Source: Gamarada debralockiae (Eukaryota; Ascomycota; Leotiomycetes; Helotiales; Hyphodiscaceae). From it: a stretch of DNA of 64,000 bases. How positions within the stretch are numbered: position 1 is the first letter of the stretch; every line of letters begins with the position of its first letter. The notes under the pieces are model-generated. The model was not told where the DNA came from. It made no database searches and worked only from the letters and a program-made list of their open reading frames with translations. Made by a program: the position numbers and the translations under genes. The DNA lies in contig NXFV01001098.1 in the NCBI GenBank assembly GCA_002803225.1, positions 27,199-91,198 of the forward strand, in the 5' to 3' direction. Shown in pieces: positions 24,095 through 37,900 of the stretch.

Positions 24095-24675
24095 TTAATC
24101 CGAATCAGAGTCTGAATCAGAGTCATAGTGATAGTGATAGTGTGGAGTAGAATCGCCGCCTAACTCTCAGTGTTCCAAGTGCTCCGGTCGACCACCACCC
24201 TCCTTCCTTAATCCGGTTCGTCTCCCAAGATTTAACTCTAACCCTAGAACAGGTTCACACGCAAGCTCCACCGCAAAGGTAGCATACTACTAGGCAGCAC
24301 CATGACTAGTGGAACCATAACTCTGATATGTCGTATTGCAGTCGCCTCTCTCACATGCATACACATCGAAGAGAGCGTGACACATCTCGTGGAGGAGAGC
24401 CTGGAAGAAATGGATCATGCTTCGGTGACGACAATGTTTCTTACAGTGGAATATTTTAATCTCGACCGACTGGTAAGAGCCATCTGTCCGAACAAAGTGT
24501 CCCTCTAAGGACTTACAGGCTGGACAGGCGATGTCGAGCCGAAGCTGGATCCTACCGGCCATTGACCCGAAGAAGAAAAGGTCATCCAATAGATCCATGT
24601 AAGCACGGGCAACTTGTTCTTCAGTATAACGTTCGGAACTTAGATTATAAATACCTCATGAATCGGCCTGGTGAC
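24095..24675 (-). pseudogene. SprT-like zinc metalloprotease, decayed
   Basis: On the minus strand a continuous frame reads YNLSSERYTEEQVARAYMDL, FFFGSMAGRIQLRLDIACPA and then LLHEMCHALFDVYACERGDC. The HEMCH sequence near 24372-24392 is the HExxH zinc-binding, catalytic motif of SprT-like proteases. A later SHGAA block would hold the third-ligand region. Two adjacent TAG codons at about 24284-24289 cut the frame straight after it. The same frame resumes with YATFAVELACEPVLGLELNL. It then meets a TGA (24167-24169) and ends in an Asp/Ser-rich tail (DSDSDSDSD) before a TAA at 24095. A further TGA sits upstream, near 24650, next to a possible intron acceptor. Four in-frame stops make this a pseudogene. 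The 5' exons are uncertain. Confidence 0.72.
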
Positions 24676-25241
24676 TACCCACCGCTTCCCGCTGACGCTG
24701 AGTGATAAACCTCCAGCGAAAAGTTTACAGAACTTTCAACGAATTCTCGAGGCTCTTCTGCTGGGTAGCTATTCTGGGCTAATGGATTCCCGACACCACG
24801 TGGGTTGTCAATAGAGAGTTTTGAGTGAGAATATGATATCTTGTCTAGCGGTTTGGTTCTTAGGACTCGGTGCAAGAATAAGTGTGGCCGGGACTTGACT
24901 TAAGGGAAGTTGTAGATTGTTTGAAAGTATAAAAGAGAGAAGAAAATACGTCCGTGAGAGGCAAATATAGCTGATAGAGATGACGTTAAGCACTGACTGA
25001 CTCACACACTTGTGGAGTGATTAGAATACCTTGTTGGAACTGTCTGACACGCCACAACTGAGGCGTGAATAACGGATACTTATGTACCGGACTAAATGGA
25101 TGCTTCTGTACATTGTTGCTTGAGGATTCAAATTAAAACTGGCCCCTGAGGAAAAGAGCTCTTTGCCAGAGCAAATGGGGTTTCCAACCTCTCTTGACAG
25201 TATCGAAGATTCAACGGTCCAAGTCCCGCTCACGACGTATC

Positions 25242-25826
25242 TCATCTTACCTTTGTATTTGCCACTGAGCTCAGACATGGGAGCCTTTCCTGCAGATGTA
25301 TGGCAGACTTTGTGTAGTTGATGGAGGTTGGCGGAAGCCGATCGGTGGTGGGGTCTCTTTGTGATTGTCTCCTTGGAAAATCTGATGGGCGCTGCCCAGT
25401 GAGAGTTGCTCTCGGTATCGATGATGAAGGGGTGGATAGGTTGGATGGGTGTCCGCGAAATTCTCGAAATCCACAACAAAACCTGAGCGCGGCTCCTGGG
25501 TAGGCGGTGGACCGGCCCTCTGTGACTGTAGTGACGATGCGGGTAATTGGTGCCTTACAACCTTTACAATAAGGTGTGTTGGTAAGCTGGTATGGAGGGG
25601 GAATGACCAGCGAGCGTGCTCTCATTACTCTTGAAGAGCGAGGAGTGAGTTGCTGCTGTTTGATGAGGCGAAATTGGATCTCCCAGCTTGTGTCAATGAG
25701 GAGGGAGGTATTTGAACTACTGGATCCATTGAGGAACTTGATGGGTTGTGTATCGGAGATCAGAGGGTGGGCGTGTGACCTCTCTGTCTCTGATGGTACT
25801 CTTTCTTCAGGAGTTGACTGAGTCAT
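25242..25826 (-). CDS. Hypothetical protein, weak call
   Basis: An open frame of 194 codons starts with MTQSTPEERV at 25826. It is Ser/Thr/Arg-rich and low in complexity towards the end. A CxxC pair (YCKGCKAPITRIV) at the middle recalls one half of a small zinc finger. An overlapping frame continues with GFVVDFENFADTHP, so a frameshift or intron may be involved. I cannot name a family, and codon choice does not settle it. It could equally be a chance ORF or the remnant of a zinc-finger gene. Confidence 0.25.
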   Translation of the reverse strand: MTQSTPEERVPSETERSHAHPLISDTQPIKFLNGSSSSNTSLLIDTSWEIQFRLIKQQQLTPRSSRVMRARSLVIPPPYQLTNTPYCKGCKAPITRIVTTVTEGRSTAYPGAALRFCCGFREFRGHPSNLSTPSSSIPRATLTGQRPSDFPRRQSQRDPTTDRLPPTSINYTKSAIHLQERLPCLSSVANTKVR

Positions 25827-28800
25827 AGTGGTAGCACGTGGCGATGAGGAGGGTGTAGAGCGGCACCTGCGTACAAAAATGCGGAGACCGCTAAAGGAGA
25901 GCAAGAAATTTCGAGAAACGACAGCAAAGCTATAAAACGGAGTAGCCAGTTAAGCCACAGACACTATTCTGAATTGGTTACTCATAAGAATACTATGAAA
26001 TCTACACCACAAAGGACGACTGACCTCCACAGCCACTTTTCTTTTCACACTTGCAGTATCAGAATCTACTAACATTTCGAAAAGCTATGGAGCCTTAACA
26101 TGACTAGTGCTCTAACTCCAGCCGAGGGTCGGAACATGGACTAGGAAAGGCAAAATGATGATAACCAAAACGACAGCGATAACATTGTTGACGACCATAA
26201 AGAAGTATAACGTTCCTTGCTGATTGCATGCACTGGAGGCAGGAAAGAGGAAGGCTACCTCATTAAAATTTTGGTTCGACGATGAGGGGCAAATGTTTAG
26301 GGTTGGAACACTCTTTCCCAAAACTCTTCTGAACTCGGTGTCGATCAAGAACACGCCGCACTGAAAGCTTGCATTGAGGCTCTGGTTGATTCATGTAATA
26401 TCATAGCTCTAAAGCCGAAGCTTGTTTGGGTATTCAATTTCGTTTCTCAGCGTGGAGGAAGGGGGCAGCTAGAACATTCTGAAGTATGCAGCGGGGGCTC
26501 TCAATAAGATAGAGCTCAAGTTGTAACCAAGACTTGCAATGCCTTTAACTCACTCGGTGGACTTCGTGCGAGATGAAAACGAGAATTGATTGACCATGGG
26601 GTACAGCTAGTCCTCGAAGTAGTCACTCTACTTTGTTTCGCCAAACCACCTTCTAAATTCTACAAACCCGCAAATACTCGTCAGGTTCAAGGAGCTTGGC
26701 TTGTCCGAAGCAGAAAGACTGAGATACATTTAAGGACATCCATGGAAGATTCCCAGCCTGGGAGGCGTACGTTTGCCCATACCCAACCTCTTAAATGACG
26801 TCTCGGATTGTGCATCTCAAAGACCCAAGGAGTGATTGGACGATGACGTGAAAATCAACGCACTAAATATAGCAACGACAACGATTAAGACGATTCTGAA
26901 TTCATGCAAAGTACATCTGGCAGATGTGTGACACTTCACGAAGGCATACGCGCAAGGGATGTGAAGCAGCAAAGAAGTCAGTGATCGTACACGGCGTGGA
27001 CACCACACGAGAACAGTTGTCTTTCTATTGCACAAGACGAGGTCTATCTTGTCGTGGAGAGCAAAGGGGCAGCAGAAGGAGCGATATAAGGGGTGGGTCA
27101 GCAGGATGCTGTGAGAGTAGAGGAAGACGATGTCTTGGACAAGGTCTCATCATGGTGCGAACAAGGAGTGCGCATCTACGAATCAAGATGAGAAAAGAAG
27201 GTCAATGAATACAGGACTCCGAGGTGTAACATGATCACCATTTCGGAATAAACCCTTTAGTGTTCATTGTTCATTGTTCAAGAACAAATCTATTCACTCA
27301 AACGCATATGTGCTGAGGTTGCACCAGAACTCCAGCATCTTTCTTCCCCGAACCCGTACAATGTAGAATACGCATCGCAAGACATCTAGGTCATGTGAGA
27401 TGTGAATAGACTCATTGATCTCAGTGAGTAGGTATGCTTGAAAGTCTCCACCCATGAATACACCACGCCTTCAGTGACGGATACCTTGCAGCCACTCAAG
27501 TAGAGGAAAGCTCTGAGAGATACACCAAAAACCTCTCCCCTTGCTGAAATGACATGAGTGATCGTAAAGATGGAAATCAAACCGTGACTTGGTTCCTCCT
27601 AGAAGTCCATAGCTCAGTTCTTGACCTGCGTCATTGAGAAACCACCTCGTCCTAATTTTAGAAGGTGGAAAAGGGATTTGGAAGATTTGCAATGAGTGTG
27701 TGATGATCACACTCGAGACGGGAAGAAGATGTGAGAGTTGGGACCAAGTTCAGATGGCCAGGCATCATCCAGTGGATGGGACAATGGCCTCAAGATGCAA
27801 GATATCTATTTCTATCCCAAGCATGATATCAAACACGGAACACTCAAAAAGTAAAGACAGACACCCCACGACTGACTTGGCTTGCCTCTCTCCAATCCCC
27901 CGCGTTGCCACTATCAAAGCCAGGCGCCTCGACATGTATCCCCTGCATCATGCCATATCAACGTTACCACTCGCATACCCTGAAACCCAAAGTCTCAGCT
28001 TTCCGCATCCGAAGCCTGCGCTCGAGACAAGAAAATACGAAGATCGTCAAAGACAATCGCATCTGCACAAGAGCTGTTAAGTCATGTACTTGCATGAATC
28101 CCCAATGCCTCAAACCGCAATCTGGGGACGATGACTGGCAGCTTGGGTGCTGCAGACTTGCGGTCAGTAGCCAAGTTTTCTTTTCTTGCTGCCTCAGATT
28201 CCGGTTTGGTTATCGGTGATGTTGAGCAATTGATTGGTGGGGGGTGGCGATTGGTTGGTGCGATAAAAGATCTGCAAGCCGTTGAAAGACGTGGCGAATG
28301 TCGACACACGCGAGATTCTATGAATAGATGCTTCTGAATAATTGGATGAGAGGGCCGGAGCCGCGACCGGTATTCCCGCTCCGCACACCATGTGGCATGT
28401 GCCTGTAGAGACGTCAAACGTTTTCTAATTCGCCGCAGATGTTGGTGAGGGGCGCAGCCGGACTATCAGCCGAGAGATGGAAAAGTTGGAAGAAGGTTGG
28501 GTAGCGGATGCGAATTGCATGGAAGAGAGGCAAAAACTTGTTTGTGCGGGCAATTATGTTTGAGATTGGCGGTAGTATGAAACCTACGGGACGGGGAGGC
28601 TGAGCTATTGATGAGCTGGCTTTACACCGCATTGAGTCCTCGCGAGAGTGATATGAATCACGTGTTACACGGGCGATATCAAAATCCTCCCAAGAACTTC
28701 AGCCCGTCAGCCTGATAGTTTATCGATTGGAGCTATGGTAGTGGAACCATCGAGATACCAGGTGGAGAAGACAAATCCAATCGCGTGGAAACCTGATCGT

Positions 28801-30520
28801 TTTATTTGGAATTCCGTACGAATGGGACGCTTTTCGTAAACGTTGGGACTTGGAAAGCACTAGGCATCTCCGATATCTCATACACACCCATCCAAGCCTT
28901 GTCAAAGATAAGGTGCTGCACAAGCTCAGCGCTGCTGCATTGCGCAGTTATCCGTCACCTACAAGCTTCACGAACCTGCAGCATTGCTGTGTTCATGGCT
29001 TCAGGCAACCGGCAGAGAAGCGAGTCGTACTGCGTGGCTAGCATGGGCGCCTTTGGTGCATGTGTAGAGACTACAAAGCCAATATTCTGTACTTTTCTTC
29101 AAGTGGAAACAGTGGGTTTATAAGAGAAAAGCCAAATGCCCCAATTAAGAGACATTTGTTCAGCGGCCGAGACACCATGAACTGGCGCTTTGCTTTTTGA
29201 AGGTATATTCTGCGACGGCGTAACGCTGTTTGATGGATTTGGAGCCTTGAGAGGATTTTCCTAGGTGATGTTTGGACGGGCCTTTTTCGCTTGGACGACA
29301 GTAAAATTGTCAGCCTCGGGGACGAGGTTGCGGATTTTCCTCATCGGAGATGGACTTTCGAAACGCCGTCTTCGCCATTTTTATCGAACTAACTTCTCCC
29401 TTTTCGCCATCGACGATCGATCTGAGAGCCTTACTGTACTGTATAAATTTCCGAAACTTTCAACAAAGGGGCCCGCAGTCAATTCGGTAGTAGAAGCCAG
29501 AAATGGAATAATCGCCAATTTTTGAATCTATTGCTCGAATGCCCCGATTAATAAATTTAGGCTCCGACTGGCAAGGGCTAGTCGGTGCATCTTCAATGCC
29601 CCTGTCTTGGGATATGGGTCTTGAGTGGTGGTTGATACTACATGGCTCAGGGGAAATTTACGCCTCGACGCTTGGTTCCCGATGGCCGCTTTTATTATCG
29701 GCTAGGATGAACCGAAAGCGATAATTTTTGGTGGAGACGGCAACATCCAACTTCCAAATTTTGACTTCAAGCATCAATCAGCAAGAGGGGACAGACCCCT
29801 GGATGGGTCCCTGCTGTTGCCTGAATCCGATTAAAAATATATTGCTGTCAAGATGAGGGGAACACCTGGAATCTTACTGTGGAGAATGGTGCCAGCCTGT
29901 TCAGAAGCACGACAGACAAGTACGGTAGGAAGAGCTCTCTCGCTTCTCCATATATGGAACAGAACTGTAGGTAACCCCGAGATGGTGACATCTTCCAGCC
30001 TCCTAAACCCAATGGGCGCTTGTTATCGTATTTTCAATAATCCACTTTTCCTACATAGGTTTTTCTTGGCCAAGCGGCCGCGAACCTCGAGAGTGATTTC
30101 CTCCTTCGGCTGGGCACCTCTCCTTCCGGATTCACCTCAACCTCACCCTTGGCCCTGACACAAACTGCCACCACTCTCGTTCCATACATTGTCCAAAACT
30201 ACACCTCTCCGTCTTCAGGCTACCCTTCACCATATTCAGGCTTCACGCTCGTTAAAAGAAGGCCCAGAGCTGAGATCGACGGCCCGTGAGCAATCTTCCA
30301 CACCGCGCAGCAGGCATTATCTAATCCGGAAAACTGATATACCCTGTCAACTCACGGCTGTCTTCCTTCTCCAAGACACCTGCCAACTTCCTCCCTCAGC
30401 ATCAAACATCACATTCGTTTTTGAGGATACCCAGTGACTTTCGTTACAATTTGTCACAGATAAAGTTTAATATCTAATACATCTTCACTCTTGTCTCCTT
30501 TCACTCGCAGAGGAGCTAAG
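25827..30520. other. 4.7-kb gene-poor region
   Basis: No coherent gene was found. Minus-strand ORFs at 26112-26354 and 26817-27035 each contain one run of hydrophobic residues but have no start context or partner exons. GTTCATT is repeated around 27261-27285. The last 400 bases, up to the GH16 start, are pyrimidine-rich and contain a CACTCGCAG acceptor-like site near 30509, which suggests a 5' untranslated intron of the GH16 gene. Confidence 0.4.
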
Positions 30521-31984
30521 ATGGAGGGAGGTGCACATTACAGAGGAAGCGGCATGTCTGCCATTTCAACAGCTACAACACCAATGCGGCCAGGAACGCC
30601 AGAGAGCAGGAGCAATCCCTTCGGCGATGATATCTCCCCGGCGCCTCGACCAAACCCCTTCGCCTCACCTTTCAATTCGAGACCGGCGTCATCACTCGGT
30701 TCCTCGTCTGCCGTGCGAGGACTCCCAGCAAGATATTTCCACTCAAGAAGAGTACGAAAGGGCGAGGTTGAACAACCGTGGAGGGCGAAGAAGGATCCAA
30801 AAGAGAAATGGGTTACAATCATACCTTTGATTGGCCTGTTGTTGGGATTCGGAATTGCGGGTTTCTTGGTGTATGATGGTCTAAAAACAGTTGTGCACCA
30901 CAAATACTGCCCGGTGTTGAGCGACGACTTCTCGGGAGGATTGAACACAGATGTTTGGACAAAAGAAGCAGAAGTTGGTGGATTCGGGTAAGGAACTTTG
31001 TCCGCACTTCAAAGTTATATGCTGATGAAATCCTCTAGTAATGGTGAATTTGAACAAACAACCTTGACCGATGAGAACGTTTTCGTCCAAGATGGAAAGC
31101 TCATCATCAAGCCAACTCTTCAAGATGCTACCTTGATCGAGTCAAACAACGTCATCAACCTCACAGCAGATGGAACCTGCTCGTCTGATATTCTCTCCAA
31201 CTGTGTTACAATCACCAACAGCACTGCACAACCGGCAACAATCATTCAACCTGTCAAGTCAGGAAGAATCAACACCAAGAAGGGAGCTACCATCAAGTAT
31301 GGCCGTGTCCAAGTCACCGCTAAGCTTCCTGCTGGTGACTGGTTGTGGCCCGCGATTTGGATGTTACCAGTGAACGACACCTACGGACCCTGGCCTCAAT
31401 CTGGTGAGATCGATATTTGCGAGTCTCGTGGAAACAACCACACCTACAAGCAAGGTGGAAATAACATCGCGTCTTCTGCTCTCCATTGGGGTCCTAACCC
31501 GGCAAACGATGCTTGGTGGCGCACGAACGTGAAGAGAAGCGCTCTTCATACCACTTACGCTGCTAAGGAACATACATTCGGTCTCGAATGGTCCCAGAAA
31601 TACCTTTTCACCTGGGTCAACAACAACCTTCTCCAAGTTCTCTATACCAACTTCAATGAACCTCTCTGGGAACGTGGAGCCTTTCCTCAAGCATCCAGCA
31701 ACGGAACTCGTCTAGTTGACACCTGGACACAAACTGGTCATGATTCCGCACCCTTCGACCAGGAGTTCTACCTGATTTTGAACGTTGCTGTTGGAGGAAC
31801 CAATGGATGGTTCCAGGATGAGCAGGATGGAAAGCCATGGGTTGATACCAGTCCAACAGCCAAGCTGGACTTCTGGAATGCTCGCAATCAATGGTACCCA
31901 ACCTGGACCGCGCCCGGCGCTGGCCAGATGGAAGTCAGCAAGGTCGAGATGTGGCAACAATGCGACGGCGATGAGAACAACTAG
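30521..31984 (+). CDS. GH16 glucanase-like protein, type II membrane-anchored
   Basis: Two exons (30521-30987 and 31039-31984) encode 470 aa. The first 105 residues are a Ser/Pro/Asn-rich cytosolic tail. One membrane helix follows (VTIIPLIGLLLGFGIAGFLV), so the enzyme domain faces the secretory lumen or wall. The GH16 fold begins near DDFSGGLNTDVWT. Its catalytic motif is SGEIDICESRG with Glu279, Asp281 and Glu284, matching the ExDxxE box (nucleophile, helper, acid/base). WPAIWMLP and FHxxGLEW-like strands (HTFGLEWSQKYLFTWV) are also typical. Members act on beta-1,3- or mixed-linked glucans, in hydrolysis or wall remodelling. The linkage cannot be read from the sequence. Several N-x-S/T sites fit glycosylation. 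I start at the only good ATG (aagATGGAG). Confidence 0.9.
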
Positions 31985-34900
31985 ACCACCTCAAAAAAAT
32001 ACCTTTCATTTAGCGGTGTGTTTTTGTTTTCTCATCATGGCATATACGATAGTTGAGGGCGATCTTATCATAGACGGCCTGTTGATACAACTAGGTTTGA
32101 TGTACTACTGGCGCTGGGAATGCAGGAAAGGACGGGATTAGACTGGACTTGCGAACCTTTACGTTGGTTGGGTAGATATTTTGATGCGATGCTGGTTTTT
32201 CATTTTCTCTGATGATGTTAATTGATCTTCCGGCTGGTTTATAAGGGCTATGAAATACGAATAATCTATCTTGAAACGAACATTCTTTCGTACTTACAAC
32301 TTTGTAACGCCTTTCTGCTCGCTCCAGTCTCTTTTCAGTGTCTCATCGAAGGTTACGATTCCACACAGTCCCTATTTTTTCACCCCTCTATCAACTCGAG
32401 CTGTCTCAGCTTTGCTATCTTCCCTCGCCATTATAGAAGCACGAAAACCCCTCAAACTCACGATAAGCTCATTGATCGACAACATCTCTCGCCTCGGTCG
32501 TCCCGAGTTCGCCTTAAAGCTCCCCAAATCGAAGATTCTGCAAACTTCCCGCTAGCCTCAGCCTCAGCCTCTCTTGGAGAGCACGATCAGTGGGGTTCTC
32601 TCACGTGCACATGCCATCCCCCTCCGATTCAAATTTCGCTTGACCCCTTTTCGAGCTCCACTTCAAGAGATTCCAAAAGCCATTTCTTCCGCTTCAATCG
32701 TTTCTTTCCATCTCTCCTTAAAATTCCTCCATTGTAGTTTATATTTGTCAAAATTTCAAAATCAATAGCTTTATCTCTACCGTCTTCTAGTTCTTTCTTT
32801 GACGGCATTCCCTACCAGCTTACGCCATTGTCGCTCTAACAGGTTCATGCCTTCTTCACCAAAGTAGGACCTATTTATATTCAATTTCCACAGATCTCAT
32901 CCATTTTACGAAGCGCGAGAAACAAAGCTTTTGTTCCAACATTTTCCTTACAAACAACATGTACTCCGCACCAAAAGCAGATCTTAGACACGGGACTCGG
33001 ATTCGAAGTTTTGTCAACATGTATCATTCAATAAAACTTTCCTTTCTTTCCCTATGTCTTAAACACGCAATTATATTTTTGTTTTGGATACAGTTTCGTT
33101 GGCCATGTCTTGTGTCTTTCCTGTTCCTGTCTTGGCGGCTGTCAAGCGTCAGCTGCTTCGGCCAGCCCGCTGCTAGCCTAAAACTTGGCGCTCTAGCTGG
33201 CACACGAAATCTGGGCGTGCTGTCTCAGCGTCTCCTTATCGTGCGCTCTCATTTGTGTTTGCTACACAGCACAGCCCCATTTCCCAACCTCAAAGTCTCA
33301 AAAGTCACTTCAGAAGTGGAAATGAAGCACGCTGCACTCCTTCGGAGATGTTGCAAGCGCAAAACCGGAGGTTGCGAAAAGTGCGTTTGATGATACCCTT
33401 TGAGTCAGTGCGAAATCGTTCGTATTCAATTTTTTTGAGGAGAGAAATGAAACAGGGCTGTACCAGAAATGCTGCTGTTGGGGCATTGAAGATGTTGTTC
33501 TGGAAAGAATGAGGATCGATTTGGATGGAAATTGGCTATCAGCCTCGATCAATATTTCCGAACCGGGTTGCCGGGTGACACGGAGATGTTCAGCCCCGCG
33601 GTTGGTCGTACCCTTTTTCAATATGTGAACAATTATCATAATGTACCCTTTTTGGTACTTTTGGCTGCTGGCACTTCTATCTTGGTGGGGAGACCGAAGA
33701 AGGATTCGGTATTTGAGGTCACTACTACCTTTCTTCAGGTTTATGCTTTTGTAGAATTGTACAAGGACATGGTGAAAGTCGGAGAGAAACGTGGGCGCGG
33801 ATGGAACGTATCATGCAAATATTGGCCACGAGCGTCTTGCAAAGATGGACTGTAGACACTATTAAGAGATCGTTGAGCCCGATGCTGTGTGGATGCAAAC
33901 GACAGCAACTGTTCCGAATGCTTTCGTTGCATCGACGCTGCTGTAGGTACAGGCCCCTGACTTACGGTTTTCAGCTGACTTTGCCTTGGTGGAGGGGTAG
34001 ATAAGTGATCGTGCGTATCGCAAGGCTTGAAGATTCGACATGTACTTCGAATCACGAGACCGCGTTCGGTACCACTGCCGCGCATTCCCAATCTGTCCAC
34101 TGCGAGAAAATCTTTGTGCTGGTGTACCTCAATAGCGAGGTGTGACAGCAGGTTGCTCGAGTACCGACCAGTACATCTCATGTACCTAACTGACAAAGCG
34201 CAGTGCAATGCAACAGCCACCACTGAAATCGGGAACTCGGCAGGTACAGGAAGCGACAAGATACAGTGCTGATGGGCTTTCCGTGAGCAACTTGGCTGCA
34301 GGCCTCGCAATCAATTCTGTTGTGTTACTGGACATTTTTGGGCCTTGTACCACGGTACCTGAACAGCAGGCAGCCGTTCAGGACAGTGCATGACTAACTC
34401 ACCCCCACGCAACTCCACAATGCCTCGCCAACTCCCAACCTATCTTTCATGTTGAATAAAGTTTGGAGAGCAAAGGCAAGTAGTTGAAAACAAGGCAGTT
34501 TTTTGCCTTCAAACGTTGCATTCACCATCCACCTCCCCTTTTCAGCTGCATCTCCCCCCGAGTCGTCACAAGCAAAATTGTCCTCTTTTGGAGCGATGTT
34601 CCTCTTTTCGCAAAGTCATCTCCGATCGAATATCGCGACGGCGAAATTTTTACTCGCTGGCGACTCTCAGGGGCAAGCGACGAGGTGTGAAGCGAGCGTT
34701 GCAGTTAAGCTTACCGCATCCCGCATATCGACATGCATATTTCGGTAGCGTGCAAGGGATGGAAATAGAAACATGACGATGGGTTTGCTGCTGCTTTTGC
34801 TGAGATTGCCATTGGTGGGATAGGATACTTGCTTTGAAATCTCTCCTGCCGTAAACTCGTGATACTTTATACCTTCGAACTTTCGGTACGAGTACGTCGT

Positions 34901-37900
34901 GGCGGTAGGCTGTTTGTGAGATAGGGAAATGCTGAGAAATTTTATTAGGTCCATGAGGAGTGGTTCTTTGTCCAACTTGTCGGGCTCTGTGCTCATCTTT
35001 TTCAATAAAGTTGTTACTACGTTACCTCGTATACGGCCCGACACATTTTGATGAAGTTGATGTAGCATAGGTCCTACTGCTAAACTTACGGAACTGGAGC
35101 TTGCTTATTGGGAAGCTCGGACAGTTAAAGTTGAGGATCGTGAACCTTCGCTTCTACGGAGGCTGGTGAGACGTTTCCATGGGAACCGCATTGTTTCTGA
35201 TACGAAAATTTCATTACCATTGGTTCTATCGTATCTGTCGGATTTTGATTCGGGGTCCAGGTGTATATTCATCCGATTGCTTATTGCTGACACATTAGTG
35301 AGGGGGACATGCAACTATTTATGTGTTATAGAACTCCGCTCCTGCATAACCTCGTATCTGACAACACAACATGCATCAGTAGAAGGCGGAGATGCCCTTT
35401 ACCAAGCCGGCCAGAGATGGATTGTGTATCAGGGCACCTGTCCGAGTCAAACGAGCTGTGCCAAAGTGCCTGTCCGCGCCTTTTCCATGCATAATATCGC
35501 AAGTTCTACGAGATTCAGAATTACAAATGATTATTTCGGCATTCGAGAACGAAAAACTGCTATTTAATAAAAGATTTCCAAGCCTTTTTCTGGCTGCGCT
35601 GAGCGAATCAGAGCTTGTCGTACTTAGACAGTTGCGGCTCGCGGGCTCGGAAACAGTCCGTGGTGTGGATTTTCGTTTCTGTTGGATCGCCTAAGCTACT
35701 CTAAGCGCTAGAACAGGCATGGCGAGTTTGAGAGCCCTCAATTAGGGTATGGTCGTGCGTTAAATAGCTTGTTGGGATAAGACGCCCCCTTTTGCACGTT
35801 GGGTGCCTGTGAGAAATCGTGATCTGGACTCGATGACGCTGTGGGGTAGCCGGTTGAGATCAGCGCTGAGAGGAAGCGTTTGTTCTGTGCTATATAGCTC
35901 CTCGGAGTGTTAGCAGTGGCAAATTTTCTGCCAGGCTTCGGTAACCTCAAGTGCAAAGTGTCCTCTGCATCTGCTGGGTGAGATTCCTGGAAGTAACTCC
36001 GACTTCCAAAGTTCATGGAAGAGAATAGAGTTGAGGGGTTAAATGTCTGATATCATTGGAAGCCGCGAGGCTGCAGAGTTGCGCGCTAGAACGTTGGGGC
36101 TGCGTTCCTTGAATGCACTTTCAGTAAAAACAGCGAGATCTTGGCGCGGATAACGACATTAAGCGTAAAAAGTGGGCTTGGTGGACACGTTGGCAAGCAA
36201 CCCATGAGGATCAGGGGAAATAACCCCGGTATTTGAACAACAGGGGGACTTGATTTGCAAAATACGAACGCTTGAGTTTTTTTATTTTTTTTAGCGATAA
36301 TATGGATAAAGTTGCTGATCGAGCTATCGTGATAAAGTTGATGATCATGACAGAAGGTGCTGATGATCTTTGAAGTTCGTCTGAGAAGTGATGAAAATCA
36401 TGGTTTTTGGATGGGTATTTGAGATTTCAACGGCCTGGACAAATTGTATGTTAACTTTTGAGATGATCACTTCGCTTGTTGCTGCTTAAATTAACATCTT
36501 CATGGGAAGAGACCAGAGCCCCCCCTCTTCTTTCACATTCCCTAAAATACGATTGAAAACTCATCACTTGGCAACTAGCAAACTGACCCAAAAACTCACA
36601 CTTACTAAGTCATTTGAAATACAGAAAAATTCAATATTTGCCCGCGATCTTGGTATGGGTGAGCCCGGTTCTCATGCTCATTTCCACAGTGCCACACCAA
36701 CCTCCAAAAATGCAAACCTATTACCTCTCAGGCCAAAATGTTGTAGCGAGACAAGGGCCAAAGTGGCAGATTTAAGCCATTTTTGGTTGATTTCTGGTCT
36801 GTGCCAGCCTGGAGCCCCTGCCTCGCTACAATATTTGGGTTGAGACCCCTCTTTGCGCCGCCGATGTTCCGCCTTGACAAGAGTGCTATGACTGGTGGCT
36901 TTACTACTGTACTCGCTCTATTTCGAACATGAGCGAGCCGCCGTCGTCCCCTCTTAATTCTGGCTGGTGATATGAGAAGCAGGTTATCAGCCATGTTTGA
37001 ATCCCACTTATTTCAAGTTTTCTAGTGCCAGCAACTGAATCATAACAATACTTTGCAGCGTTATGGGGATACAAGATCAGCATGAGGGAGGACAAGGATT
37101 AGATCAGGGGTAACCAGAGAAGGCAGGAACTCGTGCCGAGGTTGCATCGAGGAAACCCTATCGCCGCCTTTTTTCTCTGTGGCATTTTGCGACGATCGAA
37201 TTCGCCCAGCCCCCGTTCAAGAAATATCTGGCGGAGAATATTGCGGGAAAAAGTAGCCATGGCCGCCGCCTTTGTCTAGCTATCCAAGCCACGACTGCCT
37301 ATTTTGGAAGAGGTGAGGTTGAAGCGCTGAACCTAGTCTCCTTGACCGTGCCGGTGCCCGATAGTCGAGAATGGGAGAAAGTGAAGCCGGCGCTAACAAG
37401 GACCAGGCGTCACGGAAGCTCGTGTTCAACCCCCCCCGGTCGAACGTTCAACTTTCAACAATCAAAAAATAAATTTGAAGCTATTGGGGCAGTTCCAGCC
37501 TTTCAGTGACACAATTTCTCTGTGCGCCTTATCCACAGGGCATGGCAGACACAACTGATGGTATTTTCAGATCTCTAAGGGCCTGCAACTGCTAAAAACC
37601 CCCTGCTTCTCAAGCTACTAGACCAATTGCAGTCAAACCGGTCGCTCACGATTCTCACTCCTGATTCACATACAACGCAGAGTTACATCCATTGATCTGC
37701 TAGATGCTAACAGCATTGCTTACGGATAACTTCAGTGCCGAACCGAACGAGAAAAAACTTCATCATCAACGTCGTATCACTGAACTATCAAGGGCAAGCC
37801 AGTTTCTATCGCATCGCTCCCGGGCTGAGCCTCGTTCCTCCACTTTGAACTTTCTTTCGAGTCCCCACCTGCATCCCAGCAAATAAATAATCGACGCAGG

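Noticed and set aside
33741..34310. 189-codon minus-strand ORF in the 6.6-kb gene desert
   Set aside because: Ser/His/Arg-rich with no domain and no splice partners; best read as chance.
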